The position numbers and the translations under genes are program-made. From Myotis daubentonii (Eukaryota > Chordata > Mammalia > Chiroptera > Vespertilionidae), in NCBI RefSeq assembly GCF_963259705.1, contig NC_081844.1:110298965-110362964 (forward strand): DNA of 64,000 nt, written 5' to 3'. This document shows, in pieces, positions 52,893 through 64,000 of this stretch. Each line of letters begins with the position of its first letter. Position 1 is the stretch's first letter. The notes below the pieces were generated by a model that saw nothing but the letters and a program-made list of their open reading frames with translations, searched no databases and was not told where the DNA came from.

Positions 52893-55254
52893 CCCACACT
52901 CCAGCCGCGTGAGCCTTTGCGGGCCCCTCCCTCCAGTGCCCCTCCCTGTCTGGCTGGTTCCGCTCCCTTTAAACTCAGGCCCCTCCTGCCTCCACAGCTG
53001 CTTACACACCCCCCTGAGGTCGGGCTGCCGTGACCCGCGGGCTGCACCCCTGGGAACTGACAGACGGAGACCAGCACATGGGGGCGGGAGCCAGGGGGGC
53101 CGTCCTGTCAGTACCCGGGACGGCCGCCTGGGACACACGCACCCCCAGCAGCCGCGGGGCCTGAAATGAGGCCTGGTCCCTGTGACGAGGTTGGAAGGGC
53201 GGTGACTGTGGCCAGATCCTCCCAGAAGTCCCGACACCATCCGTCCTCCATGGCCCTGACCTCCAGGCCGCCCACAGCAGTAATACCACCCCCACCCCGT
53301 GGCTCCCAGCCGTGGCTCCCAGCCGTGGCTCATGGTGGGGGCGGGGGGGGGGCTGGTGGAGCCTAGACCCCACCGAAGGGCCCAGCACAGAGTGGGGGGC
53401 TGGCGTTAGACGGAGGGAAGTGAGGAGGGGGACACTGCCACGCGAGGGCACAGGGGGTGGGGGGAGATCAGGACCGGCCCACAGGGAGATGCCGACCCGG
53501 GACCCGAGGGGCTGGCTGGCTGGCGGGGAAGCAGGGGACGGAGGGAGGTCCAGGCCGACGCTCCGCTCTGAGCCGTCAGCCGCGTGGCCTGAGCACCGCC
53601 CTGTCCCGGGCAGAACCCCGAGACCTGGTCCCAGCCTGCGAGGTCAGGGCCCACCCCCTCCCGCCCGGCGCTCGCCTTCCGGGGTGACCCCCAGCCTCCC
53701 CGCCCGCGGTGGAGGGTGGACAACCCGCTGGGCCGGAAGTTCTCTGCTCGCACTCGGCCTCTGGGAGCTGGAATGTATTCCTTCTCGCGCCTGAGTGACC
53801 CCCGCCGTCTGCTCTCCCGAAGGCTGATGCATCCGCGCTCTCCGCACGCGGGGCCCGGCCGGCCCGTCTCACCGTGGGCCCCGCACAGCCTCTCCAGGAC
53901 ACGCGGTCCCCCCGGTCCGGCTGCGCACTCCCCGCCTCCCGCCCCAGCCCGCGCGGGGGTCACTGCTGTCCCTATACTGACACCTGCCGCCCCTCGGCCC
54001 CCGTCAGCCTGGCCTGGACTCTGCCCAGCTCACTCCATGGACAACCAGGGCCAGGAACGACCGAAGGGGTCAGCCAGGCCGGGTCCCTCCAGGGGCCGCC
54101 AGCCTCGGGGCCGCCCATGTCCAGGTGCCGCCCAGGCCCTGCGTCTGTGTCGTCCTCCAGAACGTCACGGCCACTCAGGCCAAGAGAAGGGCCAAGGGGG
54201 CTCCACTCGGAGGCTCAATGACCAGTTTACCTGGAACTGGCCCCGGTGGCCCTGGCTCTGGGCTGACTGACAGGAAACAGCCGTCGTGTTGTGAGTGCAC
54301 CCCCTGCCCGATCGGGGGCCACCTCCTTCCCACGGAAGCCAGCAGCTTTCAGACCCAGCTGGGAGGCGAAGACAGCAGTGGCCAGACCCCTGGGGCTCAA
54401 AGCTGAGGCCCTGGCCAGGGGAGGGCCACTCCCTCGGCCTGCAGCGTCCGGGGGCGGGCGGCCTGGGGGGGCGGGCGGTGCGCTGGCGTCCATGCATGGC
54501 CTCGCAGACCCAGCTTTCCTGACGGCCAAGGCCCAGGCCGGTGGGCAGGGCTGCTGGCTGGGTGGCATCATGGCCACAGGCCTCCCGGGCCTGGGCCCCC
54601 GCGTGTCGCCTCCTTCCCATGCTTCCCGTGGCTGGGGAGGGGGAGCCTGAGGTGGTCACACCTGCCTGGTTCCCGAGGACCAAGCCCAGCGTTGATGAGA
54701 ACAAATGGCAGCCTGGAAACCCATTTGTGGCTCACAGATGAGATTTGCCGACACTCCCCCCGTCGCCCCAACAGTCCCTCGATGGGTTTTCTTGTGTGGC
54801 GTGAGCGACACCTGGTGGTTGCAGGATGGAATTTCAAGTCGTGGTACCTAGGATGCTGAGGACAAGGCCCCCCCCCCCCTTGCAGGACCCCGCCCTTCGC
54901 TGTGCAAAGGGGAGACCACCCACTGAGCTTAGCGGTGGCCCAGCAGGTGCTGGAAGACTCAGGACCGCGGCAGTGAGGGAGAGCTGTGGGGCCACACCTC
55001 CCAGCCAGGTGCCCGTTCATTCATTCATTCGTTCGTTCACTCATCCATCCCCCAAACAGGTATTAAGCGCCCACTGCATGCGGAGCGTTAGGGACGGAGG
55101 GATGAACACAGGGTCGCGTTCGGGTTCACGGAGCTCCCACCACAGGAGGGAGGCGACAGCAGGCATGGAGTGGAGCCCAAATCCTCTTTCTTGGGCCTTC
55201 CATGACCCTCACATCAGCCTCACCTCCCAACAGGCATCTGCCACAGGCCCTGAA
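52893..55254. other. Intergenic DNA
   Basis: GC-rich; a short CATT/GTTC tetranucleotide run at 55016-55050. No gene or full repeat family recognised. Confidence 0.4.
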
Positions 55255-55495
55255 CCCCAACCTCACGGGGCACCCTGCAGACCCCGGTCTGCAGGTGCCG
55301 GCCAGGCCTCAGGGCCTTTGCAGACGCTGTTCCCTCTAGCTGCAGTGCCTTCCCACCTCGTCCCCGTGGGAAACCCTGCTTGCCCTTTATAACAAAAGCA
55401 AGGGCCTCCTCTTCCATGAAGCCTTCCCTGATACTCCCCAGGCAGAATCGGCCCCCACCCCATCGTCTGTGCACCGTGTATGACCCCTGACAGAA
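55255..55495 (+). mobile_element. L2-type LINE 3' fragment
   Basis: CTCAGGGCCTTTGCAGACGC, CTGTTCCCTCTAGCTG, TCCATGAAGCCTTCCCTGAT are characteristic of the L2 3' end. Confidence 0.75.
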
Positions 55496-55524
55496 GGTCG
55501 GGAAGGCGAGTGATCGCGAACACT

Positions 55525-55630
55525 GGGCTTGGAGCTGGGGAGGCCAGACGCTGCTGCTTCCTACCGGTGTGACCTCGGGCAGGAGTTTGAGCTTCCTCGG
55601 CCTCGGACTCCTTGCCGGTGAGAACCAGGA
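55525..55630 (+). mobile_element. MIR-like SINE fragment
   Basis: GTGTGACCTCGGGCAGGAGT, CTCGGCCTCGGACTCC resemble MIR. Ends approximate. Confidence 0.55.
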
Positions 55631-57017
55631 CGTGTGATAACCCGCTCCTCCTCGTTGCAAGACTGCAAAGCGGGGCTGTCAGGAAGGTGCTCGCACAGGA
55701 AGACACTGGGAAAGGGTAGCCCAGTGGTTGGTGGTGGTACTGTGCCCAGAGGCCGGCGAGCGCTGAGTCGTCGGCCTCCCCATGAGACTCGGGTGTCTTG
55801 CTGTGCCCTGCATGGGGCGGGCCGTTTCCTGGGCCCCGAAATTGTGGCCTGGACCCCCAGCTGGAGGCAGAGGGGCTCGGGTCCCACCAACAGCAAAAGG
55901 GGTGCCTCTCAGAGGTGACAAGGTGGCCAAAGGCTCCCTGCCACCTCCCACCCTCCACCCCCCGCCGCGCAACAGGAGGCCACCCAGGAGGCAGCTGGGG
56001 CGGGGTGCGGGCAGGGGTGGGCCGTGGAGAATGAAGAGACACCATTTGGGGGGTTCCCTGCCCTGCCTCCCCCCACCCCCCCCCCCGCCCCCGGCCCAGC
56101 AGAGAGGGAAGAAGAGGAGGTGGCACTGGCCCCCTGTCCCTGCCTCTTGCAGGCTGGGGCCCGGCTGGGCTGCTCTGCGGGAGGGGACAAGGCAAGCGTG
56201 AAATTGGATTTGAGATGGAAGTTTTAGATTCAACCAAACCAGCCTTTTTATTGCCCCAAAGTGCCCGGGGAATGACAGAGTCGGCCTGACCCCGGGGAGG
56301 GACCGGAAGCCAGACTGGAGGGAGCAAGGCCTGAGGCCGTGAATCGCCAGGGAAAACGGACCCATTTCCTGTGCATCCCGGAGAGGCCGGGGTTCATAGA
56401 TAGCTGCTGCCCTCGCCCCCCACCCACCCCCCGAGAGGCCAGGGTTCATCGACAGCCGCTTCCCCCCCAGCGGGGCCCAGCCCAGCGCCTGAGCCTGAGC
56501 CTCCCTCTGTCCCTCCCCCGCCCCAGACACGCTGCCCTGCCGGTCTGGGCCCCAGGCTGCCCCAGGCTCTCACAAGGCTCGCTGTGCTCAGAAGCGCCCT
56601 GGCGTGGCTGCAGGCTGAGCTGCGTCTGAAATTCCTAACACGGCTCGAACAAGGGGCCGTTTTGCACTGGGCCCCCAAATCCTGTAGCTGGTCCTGGGAT
56701 GGCTCCTTGCTCCCCATTGGCACCGCCTGGGGTCTCTGGCCTGGGGCAGGCTCCCCACTTGTGTCCCCAGGAGGCTCTGAGCCCCCCCAGGATGCCCGGT
56801 GCCCATGAGCTCTGAGAGCCTTGGCCTGCACAGCCCCGGAGACAGGGGCCCAGAGAGCAGGGGAGACCCCGTCAGCGCAGGTCTGCACACCTGGGGGGAA
56901 GGGGAGAGGAGGGCGGGCTCCAGCACAGAAGCGGCAGGAAGCCAGACAGGACTTGCAGGCGGCTGCAGTGGGAAGGCCAGGGCCCTCCTGGGGCCCAGAC
57001 ACGTGCTGAGTTCCAGG
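55631..57017. other. Intergenic DNA, nothing recognised
   Basis: GC-rich, with C-runs near 56067-56090. Long open frames on the minus strand (up to 354 codons) have no recognisable domain. Confidence 0.4.
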
Positions 57018-57125
57018 CTCGGTGATTTCATCTGCATTTTCCAGAATAGGAAACTGAGGCACAGAGAGGTACGCACCTTGTCGAGAGTCAGCCCGCTGGG
57101 AGTGGCAGAACCCGGGCGAGGCCTG
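57018..57125 (-). mobile_element. MIR-like SINE fragment
   Basis: AGGAAACTGAGGCACAGAGA, GTGGCAGAACCCGGGC resemble the complementary MIR core. Confidence 0.65.
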
Positions 57126-57269
57126 GCCCTCTCTGCAGCCTGGGTGTCTTCCCTACATTGTCGCTAACCTTTGCAATGACTCCACGGGACTCATTAACAC
57201 TAACCCAACGCCAGGGCCACACCACGGCGCGATGGTACCTCCCAGTCCCTTTGTCAGAGGCGGCAACGT

Positions 57270-58085
57270 GACCTGTGTCAGTTTGGGGTTCTCCAGAGAA
57301 ACAGACACAACAGAAGAGTATGTGTCTATAATCTATACTAATAAAAGGGTAATATGCTAATTAGACTGGATGTCTTCCCGACATCCTTCTGGACAAAGCC
57401 ACGATGGCAGGGGCTGAGGCAGAGGCAGTTAGGGGCGATCAGGCAGGCAGGCAGAGTGGTTAGGGGCGATCAGGCAGGCAGGCAGAGTGGTTAGGGGAGA
57501 TCAGGCAGGCAGGCAGATGAGCGGTTAGGAGCCAGCCGTCCCAAATTGAGAGAGGGATGTCTGACTGCTGGTTTAGGCCCAATCCCGCAGTCAGACATCC
57601 CCTGAGGGGTCCCAGATTGGAGAGGGTGCAGGCCAAACTGAGGGCCCCCCTGCCCTGTGCACGAATTTTGTGCACTGGGCCTCTAGTGTTATATAATACA
57701 TAGTATACATACACTATTGTATAGTAATGACATATATCCAGAGACTCATGCCATGTTTCCGTACGTCAGGAGATTTATTTTAAGACACTGGCTCATGCAA
57801 TTGTGGGGCTGGCCAGTCAGAAACCTGGAGCCTCCGGCAGCTGGAGACTCGGGCAGGACCTGCAGTCTTGAGGCAGAATTTTTCCTTTTCTGGGAAACTT
57901 CAGTTTTTGCTCTTAAGACCCTTCAACTGGTTGGATGAGGCTCACCCACACCACTGAGGGTCATGTCCTGAAAGTCAGCCGATTGCAAGTGTTAACCACC
58001 TCTGCAGAACACACAACACCACAGCAACTGTTGGTTTATGTGTGATTAAGTCGCTGGGTACCTGAGCCCAGCCAACCCAACACAA
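57270..58085 (+). mobile_element. Old interspersed repeat split by a Helitron
   Basis: TTTGGGGTTCTCCAGAGAAA before the Helitron, and GAGATTTATTTTAAGACACT, CAACTGGTTGGATGAGGC, ACCTGAGCCCAGCCAACCCA after it, match a common old L1-associated mammalian repeat. The exact family is uncertain. Confidence 0.5.
57332..57686 (+). mobile_element. HeliBat-type nonautonomous Helitron
   Basis: Starts TCTATACTAATAAAAGG, ends with hairpin TGCACGAATTTTGTGCA then CTGGGCCTCTAG. Inserted between A 57331 and T 57687 without duplication. It carries an internal ~30-bp tandem repeat (GGCGATCAGGCAGGCAGGC). Confidence 0.92.
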
Positions 58086-58813
58086 AACGAAACAACCCGA
58101 GTGGTGCCCCATCCGCTGCGCTGGACTGGCAAGTCCCCTCCAGGCTGTCATGCCAACCCTCCAGCCTCCTCCCCTTCCCTCTGCTCAGTGGCCGCTGTGT
58201 TCGACGCGGGGCTGCGGGGCCGGCCCGGGTCCTGGAGTGAGGTCGCCTGGAAGGGACCTGCCAAACAGCCGTGACGGACTTGGGAGCCGGACGCACATTT
58301 TGGGTCCAGGAGCTTTTGGTGAAGCTAAGCTGCAGCGAAAGAAACTGGGTCCCTCTGTGCCACGTGCATTTGCGCATCTCCCAGGCGCCCGACCTCGCTG
58401 GAGCCGCAAGGACCAGGCAGGAAAGGCCCCGGGCATGGCTGCCAAGGATGGAATGATAACACCCCCGTGATGGTGGAGCCCTGATCGGACCCTGCGATAG
58501 AGGTCAGCCAGCTGCCGGCCTGCTGACTTGCTTCTCAGAACGGCTGCCTGTTAGTTCCTATACATGTTCTCCTCAGGGGCTTGGGGGACAGAGAAGTAAA
58601 ACCCAGGTCCAAACAGGGAAGTGCCTCAGCCCGTGATCCTGGTCCCACGACCACACTTCCTTAAAAACATGCTGACTTCGGGTGAGGTAGTTCGCCAGCC
58701 AGCCCTGGCAGCACCCTGGAGAGGCCCCTTGTCCACTCTCAAGAGAAGTGACAAAGCTCATGCTAATGAGAGGGCCCTCTGCACTGCTCCCAAGGTCCCT
58801 GGGGACTGGGCCT

Positions 58814-59132
58814 GCCACCCACCCACCCACCCATCCACCCACTTATCCACCTATCCATCCATCCATTCTCACCCATCCATCCACCCATCCATCCATCTAT
58901 CCACTCATTCACCCATCCACCCATCCATCACCCATCCAGTCATCTACCCATCAATCCATCCATTCATCTACCCATCAACCCATCCACTCATCTATCCATT
59001 CATCCATTTATCCATCCATCCATCCATCCATCCATCCATCCATGCATCATCCACCCATGCACCCATCTATCCAACCACTCATCTATCCACCCATCCATCT
59101 ACTTATCCATCCATCCATCCATCCATCATTCT
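58814..59132. repeat. (CATC)n-type tetranucleotide repeat
   Basis: About 320 bp of CCATCCAT/CCACCCAT units. Repetitive open frames here are not coding. Confidence 0.95.
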
Positions 59133-59834
59133 TTCATCTTTCCTCACTCCCTTCTTCCCTTCCTTCCTTCCCCCCATCTACCCAGCAAACAATGATTGAG
59201 TTCCTACTGTGTGCAGGTACAGGGGCTCCAGCCCTACCTAAAGAGACCCCCACCCTACCTCATGGATTCAGCATATAATTACACGAATGATTTAGAATGT
59301 GATCTGTGCTAGGAAGGGAAAGGATGGGCACTGGGAGAGAAGATTGGAGGACTGGGCCTGGGTGGTGGGGTGAGGTCGGGGAGTTTGGGGCGAGAAGGCC
59401 TTTCCTGAGGAAGTACCGTTTGTGCTTCACTCTCAGGGGAGAGCCTGGGAGAGAACTGGGCCAGTTCTGGGGCTGAGGGGATGCCTGGAGCCGCAGCCCC
59501 AAGGCAACAGCAACCTCTCCCTGGAACTGACCCGAGTGGGTGGGTTTGTGGGGACGCAAGAAGGAAGGGATGGTGACCTTAGTCCTGGTCACCACACAGA
59601 GGGGCTGCGAGGGGAGATGGGTGCCCGGTGAGGACCAAAGACCGGGGTCCTACAGTATGATTTTGGGCGAAGACTTTACCTTTCTGTCAGCTTGACTTCT
59701 GTAATGATAACAGTGATAATTAACGTTTATTGCTATCTTACTGTGCGCCATTCTTCTTCGGACTCTACCTGTTATCTCACTGCATTGTAGTGCTTGCCGC
59801 CTTGTACTGTGGTGGTGCCACTGCCCTCCTTGCT
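59133..59834. other. Intergenic DNA, nothing recognised
   Basis: Mixed-GC sequence; a TTCC-rich tail to 59175, then no recognised element until the MIR fragment. Confidence 0.4.
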
Positions 59835-59965
59835 CTACAGATGAGGGAACGTGAGGCGCCGTGAGGTTAGGCATTTGCTCAAGGTCCTCCAAGCAGGACA
59901 GGCCAGGCCTCCAGCGCAGGCGGCTGGGCCCCAGAGCCCTGCTCTCGCTGTCCGACCGCGGTGCC
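59835..59965 (-). mobile_element. MIR-like SINE fragment
   Basis: CTACAGATGAGGGAACGTGA, TTGCTCAAGGTCCTCC resemble the complementary MIR core. Confidence 0.65.
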
Positions 59966-60240
59966 TGAGGGAGGTTGTCTCCGGAGGGTAGATCAGATGA
60001 TGGGACCGTAACTAACACCAGAATCCTTTTCCTGTGATGCAGTAACAAACAGTTCGACAAGCTGGGCTGTTTCCTTAGAAGGTATGTTCTTAATTTCTAT
60101 GACTTCGGACTTTACAGAAGAAATATTGATGTTTACGATATCACAGGTAATTGCAGCAGGGTCCGAGAATGTGGTCTGTGCGGTATGAATCCCTTAAAAC
60201 GCAGTGAGACTTGCTTGATGGCCTATTCTGTGGTCAGTTT

Positions 60241-60496
60241 GTGTTGCTGTTAATCCTCACCTGAGGGTATTTTTCCAGTTGCTTTTCAGAGAGAGAGTGG
60301 AAGGGAGGGAGTGAGGAGGAGGAGGAGGAGAGAGAGGAATAAAAACATCAACCTGAGAGAGACACATCAATTGGTTGCCTCTCACACCTGGGGAGCGAGC
60401 CTGAAACCCAGGTACATGCCCTTGACCAGGAATTGAACCTGTGGCCCTTCAGTGCACAGACCGATGCTCTAACCATTTAGCGACACCGGCCAGGGC
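60241..60496 (-). mobile_element. Ves-type SINE
   Basis: B-box complement GGAATTGAACC and head end GCGACACCGGCCAGGGC. 15-bp target duplication TTCTGTGGTCAGTTT / TTCTGTGGTCAATTT at 60226-60240 and 60497-60511. Confidence 0.93.
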
Positions 60497-60571
60497 TTCT
60501 GTGGTCAATTTTTTTAAAAAAATGTCCCTTGGATTTCAACAGGATGTGTATTCTCTAATTATGGGGCTCAC

Positions 60572-61352
60572 TGCCGGGAGCCAGTCCATCCTTGCTGTTT
60601 CAAGGGACCTGGCATATATGGCATACTTTTCTTAATATGTTTGCTCACCTTCTTGGCGCTGTGTTTTAACCAAAGTCACCTCTCCGAGAAAGGTTGAATC
60701 CCCAGGTAGGGATTTTTCCCCTGAAGTTAGGGAGGGAATAAAACCCCTCAACTAAGTGCCAGGCGGGTAATTAATCCCTTTAACTACGAACAATCATGCT
60801 TAAACTACATAATCTTTTCTCCCTGGAATGGAGATAAGAAACGCCCTAACCTTTGTAATAGAGATTGATAGGATTGAATCAACTGGTATAAATACAGTTG
60901 TAACAAGACAGAAAGACTCAGAACTCAGGAGACAGAATTCAGAAGACAGAACCTACACGGAGCCTAGAGACAGAAGAACTTCGCTGGCGAGAGCATGCCA
61001 GAGGATCCTGGACCGGGACTGGCCTCGGAGCCTAGAGACAGAGCCTAGCGGGAGAACATGGCAAGGGATCCTGGACTGAACCTGACTACAGAGATTGGCA
61101 GGAGAACCTGACTGGAACCTGGACACTGAACCTGACTGGAGAGCCTGGACAGAACCTGGCTGGAGAACCTAGCGAGGGAACATGGCTACAGAACCTCGCT
61201 GGAAATCCGAAGCAGAACCTCTCTGGAGATCCGGGCTAGAGATCCTGGCTAGGCTGCTGATCAACTGAACACTATCTCCATGTCATTCCTTCTTCGCCGA
61301 CTCCGTCTACACCTTTGGGGACCCCTGGACCTGCTGGGGTTGGACCCCGGCA
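60572..61352 (+). mobile_element. Solo LTR of an endogenous retrovirus (plus strand)
   Basis: A 781-bp TG...CA unit (TGCCGGGAG start, CCCCGGCA end) with a perfect 6-bp target duplication GCTCAC at 60566-60571 and 61353-61358. A TATA-like GGTATAAATACA lies at 60883-60894. The second half has an internal GAGAACCTGACTGGA-type tandem. No retroviral genes flank it. Same family as 7964-8617. Confidence 0.92.
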
Positions 61353-61358
61353 GCTCAC

Positions 61359-62300
61359 GGCTTAGCGTGTATTCAGTAGGTCAAGCTTGTTCACTGCTGC
61401 ACGAGAAGGGGGTGCCACCCGCACCCGCACCCCCGTGTCGGCCGAGTCTTCAGTGCCTCCTTGAGGTTTGCCAACCTCTTTGCCTTCAGCGTTGGAGGCC
61501 ACGTAATTAGCTGCGTGAGAGTTTAGACACGTTACCTCTTACCGGCGAATAAGTCTTTCCCCGTCCGAAAGGACTCTTTATCGCTCGTCTAGCTCTGGCC
61601 TTAACATCTGTGTTGTCCCCTGCTCACGTCGATACGCCAGGCGGCCTTCGGCTGCCGTTTGCCTGGTCAATCCCTCCCCACTCTTTCTTTCACTTGGATC
61701 TTTTCTGGATCGGCAGGTGTGTTCTTCCTGAGCAGGTAGCTGAGCCTTGTTTTCATTTCTCCAGTCTGCCGTCTTCATCTTTTAGCCATTGTAGCCCGTT
61801 TGCATCGACTGTGGTGAGCCATGGCTTGGGGTTCATGGCCACCTCCCCGTTTTGCTCAGGCTGCTCCGGTCTCTTTATTTTTTTACGTTCTGCTCATTGA
61901 TTGATTTCTGCTCCCTCATCCCACTCGCCCCCTCTGCTCACGTGGCACTCGCTCACTCTATGCCTCTTCTTTCCGTGTTTACGCTAAACATTTTAACGTG
62001 ACTGTGTAACTCGACAAAGTTGAACGTTAATCAAAATATTTATTCTCCTCGTAAATAATTCAAAGATCTTAGAACGCTCTCATCATGGACGTCCCCTCCT
62101 GACATGTCCATGCCTTTTGTGTCCTATTATTTTAATTCTGTTTTTCCTTAACTCCACGCATGAAAACGACCCGTGTTTGACGCGGTCAGTAAGCGCTCCC
62201 TGTCTGTCCAGAGTCGCCGCTGTCCCTTCGGTACGGCAGACCTCCCTTGTGAGACGACGCTCCCGAGGCAGCCGTGTCAGGCCGCCAGGGCCGACGGAAC
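61359..62300. other. AT-richer intergenic DNA
   Basis: Lower-GC sequence with no gene. It may be old LINE-derived, but I cannot name a family. Confidence 0.35.
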
Positions 62301-62304
62301 GAAG

Positions 62305-62670
62305 CGCCCCAGGCCGGGTGGTGTAGCAACAGGACTTCGTTTTCTGACAAATCTGGAGGCTGGAAGCCTGGGGTCCAGGTGTCGCCCGGGTCGGTTTCTC
62401 CCGCAGCCTCGCCCGCTCTCGCGCTTGCAGACGGCCGTCCTCCCCAACGTCCTCACACGGTCTACCTTCTGCCCGGGTCTGCGTTCACATTTCCTTTTCT
62501 TATGAGGACACAAATCATATAGGATCGAGGCCCACCCTAGTGACCTCGTTGTAACTTCACCGCTTCGTTAAAGTCCTGTCTCCAAATACAGTGACCTTGT
62601 GAGGTGCTGGGGGTTAGGGCTTCCAACTATGAATTTGGGAAAGGAGGCGCGCAATTCAGCCCTTTACACA
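62305..62670 (+). mobile_element. Old interspersed repeat (L1-associated type)
   Basis: CAAATCTGGAGGCTGGAAGC, TTCTTATGAGGACACAAATC, GTCTCCAAATACAGTGACCT and GGGGGTTAGGGCTTCCAACT follow, in order, a well-known mammalian repeat. Family name uncertain. Confidence 0.6.
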
Positions 62671-62727
62671 CAATAGATAAAATAATCTGTTTTTATCTGT
62701 TTGAAATGTCCTCGTTTTCTCCATTTT

Positions 62728-62945
62728 TTTTCTTTTTTATAGATTTTTATTAATTTCAGAGAGAGGAAGGGGAGAGGGAGAGAGAGAGAGAAACATCAAT
62801 GAGAGAGAATCATGGATCGGCTGCCTCCTACATGCCTCCTACTGGGGATCGAGCCTGCAACCCAGGCATGTGCCCTGACCGGAGTCAAACCGTGACTTTC
62901 TGGTTCATGGGTTGACGCTCATCCACTGAGCCAACCAGCTGGGCT
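62728..62945 (-). mobile_element. Ves-type SINE
   Basis: TTTTTATTAATTTCAGAGAG tail side, diverged B-box complement GGAGTCAAACC, head end GAGCCAACCAGCTGGGC. Ends approximate. Confidence 0.88.
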
Positions 62946-63171
62946 CTCCGTTGTCTTGAAAGCTATTTGACTGTGTTTACAATTCTCGGTTAGTGGTTAT
63001 TTTTTCTCAGTGGTCTTAGGATATGGTCTCCCATCTGGCTCCCACTTTTGTCACTGAGCTATCAGCTCTGCGTGTAGGTGGTTCCTCTGAGGGTTACATG
63101 GGAAACTTGTGCAACGTGCTTGGCATAGGGCCCTGCACCCAGTAGCTATTATATAAATAGTAGCCATTATT

Positions 63172-63380
63172 GCCCGGCCGGCGCGGCTCAGTGGTTGAGT
63201 GCCGACCTTTGAACCAGGAGGTCAAGGTTCAATTCCCGGTTGGGGCACATGCCCGGGTTATGGGCTCCATCTTTAGTGTGGGGCATGCAGGAGGCAGCTC
63301 ATCAGCATCATTGATGTTTCTATCTCTTTCCCTCTCCCTTCCTCTCTGAAATTAATAAAAATGAAAAAAAATTTTAAAAT
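63172..63380 (+). mobile_element. Ves-type SINE
   Basis: Starts GCCCGGCCGGCGCGGCTCAG, B box GGTTCAATTCCC, AATTAATAAAAATG tail. Imperfect 15-bp target duplication ATAGTAGCCATTATT / ATAGTCGCTGTTATT at 63157-63171 and 63381-63395. Confidence 0.93.
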
Positions 63381-63395
63381 ATAGTCGCTGTTATT

Positions 63396-64000
63396 TTCTC
63401 TCCGGCTGCTTTTAAGATCTCCTCTCTGTCTTTGATGCCCTTGCAGTTTTGCTGTGGTGTATCTTGGTCTGGGTTCCCTTTTTGACCCACTAAGCATTTT
63501 GTGTCATTTGTCCATTTAAAATGCCCGGCCACTGTCACGTCCAATATTGCCTCTTCCCCATTCTCCGTGTCCCTTCTGGAAGTCTGGGTAATTATATGTT
63601 AGCGATTCCTCCTCTATCTTTCCTGTCTCTTAGCCTCTCTATCTTTATATTGGATTCCGGGTAATTATTTTCAGATCTGTATTTCAGTGCATTCTCTTCA
63701 CCTGTGTCCGAGTCTGCACCTTAATATATCTATTCCGTTTCTACAGACTTCGATCATTCTAGCTTTCGTTTTCAGATGTGGTCTCTGGTTCTTTCTTGCC
63801 TCTGCTCAAAGCGTTTTCTGAATCCTCTTCACTTCCTTCAGCTGCGTGAGGGGCTAACGCTGGCCCATTGCTGAATTCCACAGTCCCCTCCCCGGTTGGC
63901 CAACATTTCCCATTTCTTCCTAAGAAACGCGGCCTTCGAGGCCTCTGCACTCTCCCTCTGTTCTCTCAGACAGCTAGCGTTTAGCGTTTACCTTTCCTGT
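63396..64000. other. AT-rich intergenic DNA, probably LINE-derived
   Basis: Contains CTGCTTTTAAGATCTCCTCT and TTTGCTGTGGTGTATCTTGG, which recall old L1 sequence in degraded form. It runs off the window end. No gene seen. Confidence 0.4.

Noticed and set aside
54803..54818. CTCF-like ACACCTGGTGG
   Set aside because: A weaker match than the other candidates and isolated.
55263..56327. 354-codon minus-strand open frame downstream of CARD11
   Set aside because: It crosses L2 and MIR remnants on the opposite strand and shows no domain or conserved motif.
58621..59278. His/Pro/Ser/Ile repetitive open frames
   Set aside because: They are translations of the CATC tetranucleotide repeat.
60572..61352. 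Search for retroviral genes beside the LTR
   Set aside because: Neither LTR has gag-, pol- or env-like sequence beside it, and both have clean target duplications, so they are solo LTRs.

Overview
The window is mammalian nuclear DNA, GC-rich and full of minisatellites. The interspersed repeats point to a vespertilionid bat. There are 15 tRNA-derived Ves-type SINEs, two HeliBat-type Helitrons (each inserted between A and T and ending CTAG), two SPIN-type hAT copies with 8-bp target duplications, and another hAT MITE nested inside a Ves SINE. The species itself cannot be read from the sequence.

One protein-coding gene is supported: CARD11 (CARMA1), on the + strand. It has 23 coding exons from ATG 15031 to TGA 46379, which join with correct phases into 1,151 codons plus a stop. 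The order CARD, coiled coil, serine-rich regulatory linker, PDZ, SH3, guanylate-kinase-like is complete, and the gene looks intact. CARD11 is the scaffold that, after PKC phosphorylation of its linker, recruits BCL10 and MALT1 to activate NF-kappaB in lymphocytes. A probable poly(A) signal lies at 46796. The 5' noncoding exons were not found and may lie outside the window or be unrecognisable in it.

Layout: 1-15 kb is upstream noncoding DNA with a 27 x 27-bp minisatellite, a palindromic hAT-like element, a Helitron carrying CTCF-like motifs, a solo LTR and a CpG-rich block at 10.15-11.17 kb. 15-46.4 kb is CARD11, whose introns hold at least eight minisatellites. 46.4-64 kb is downstream intergenic DNA with SINEs, old LINE and MIR remnants, simple repeats, a second Helitron and a second solo LTR of the same family in the opposite orientation. 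No second gene could be supported.

The most unusual features concern splicing of CARD11. The 3' splice site of coding exon 3, with the first bases of the exon, is repeated eleven more times just upstream. The 5' splice site of coding exon 7, with the end of that exon, is repeated three more times downstream at an exact 35-bp period, so the last copy would add 35 residues in frame. Exons 4-6 (459 nt, 153 codons) lie between two ~200-bp inverted copies of an unidentified sequence, a layout that favours circular RNA or inversion. The two splice-site arrays sit at the two ends of the coiled-coil region.
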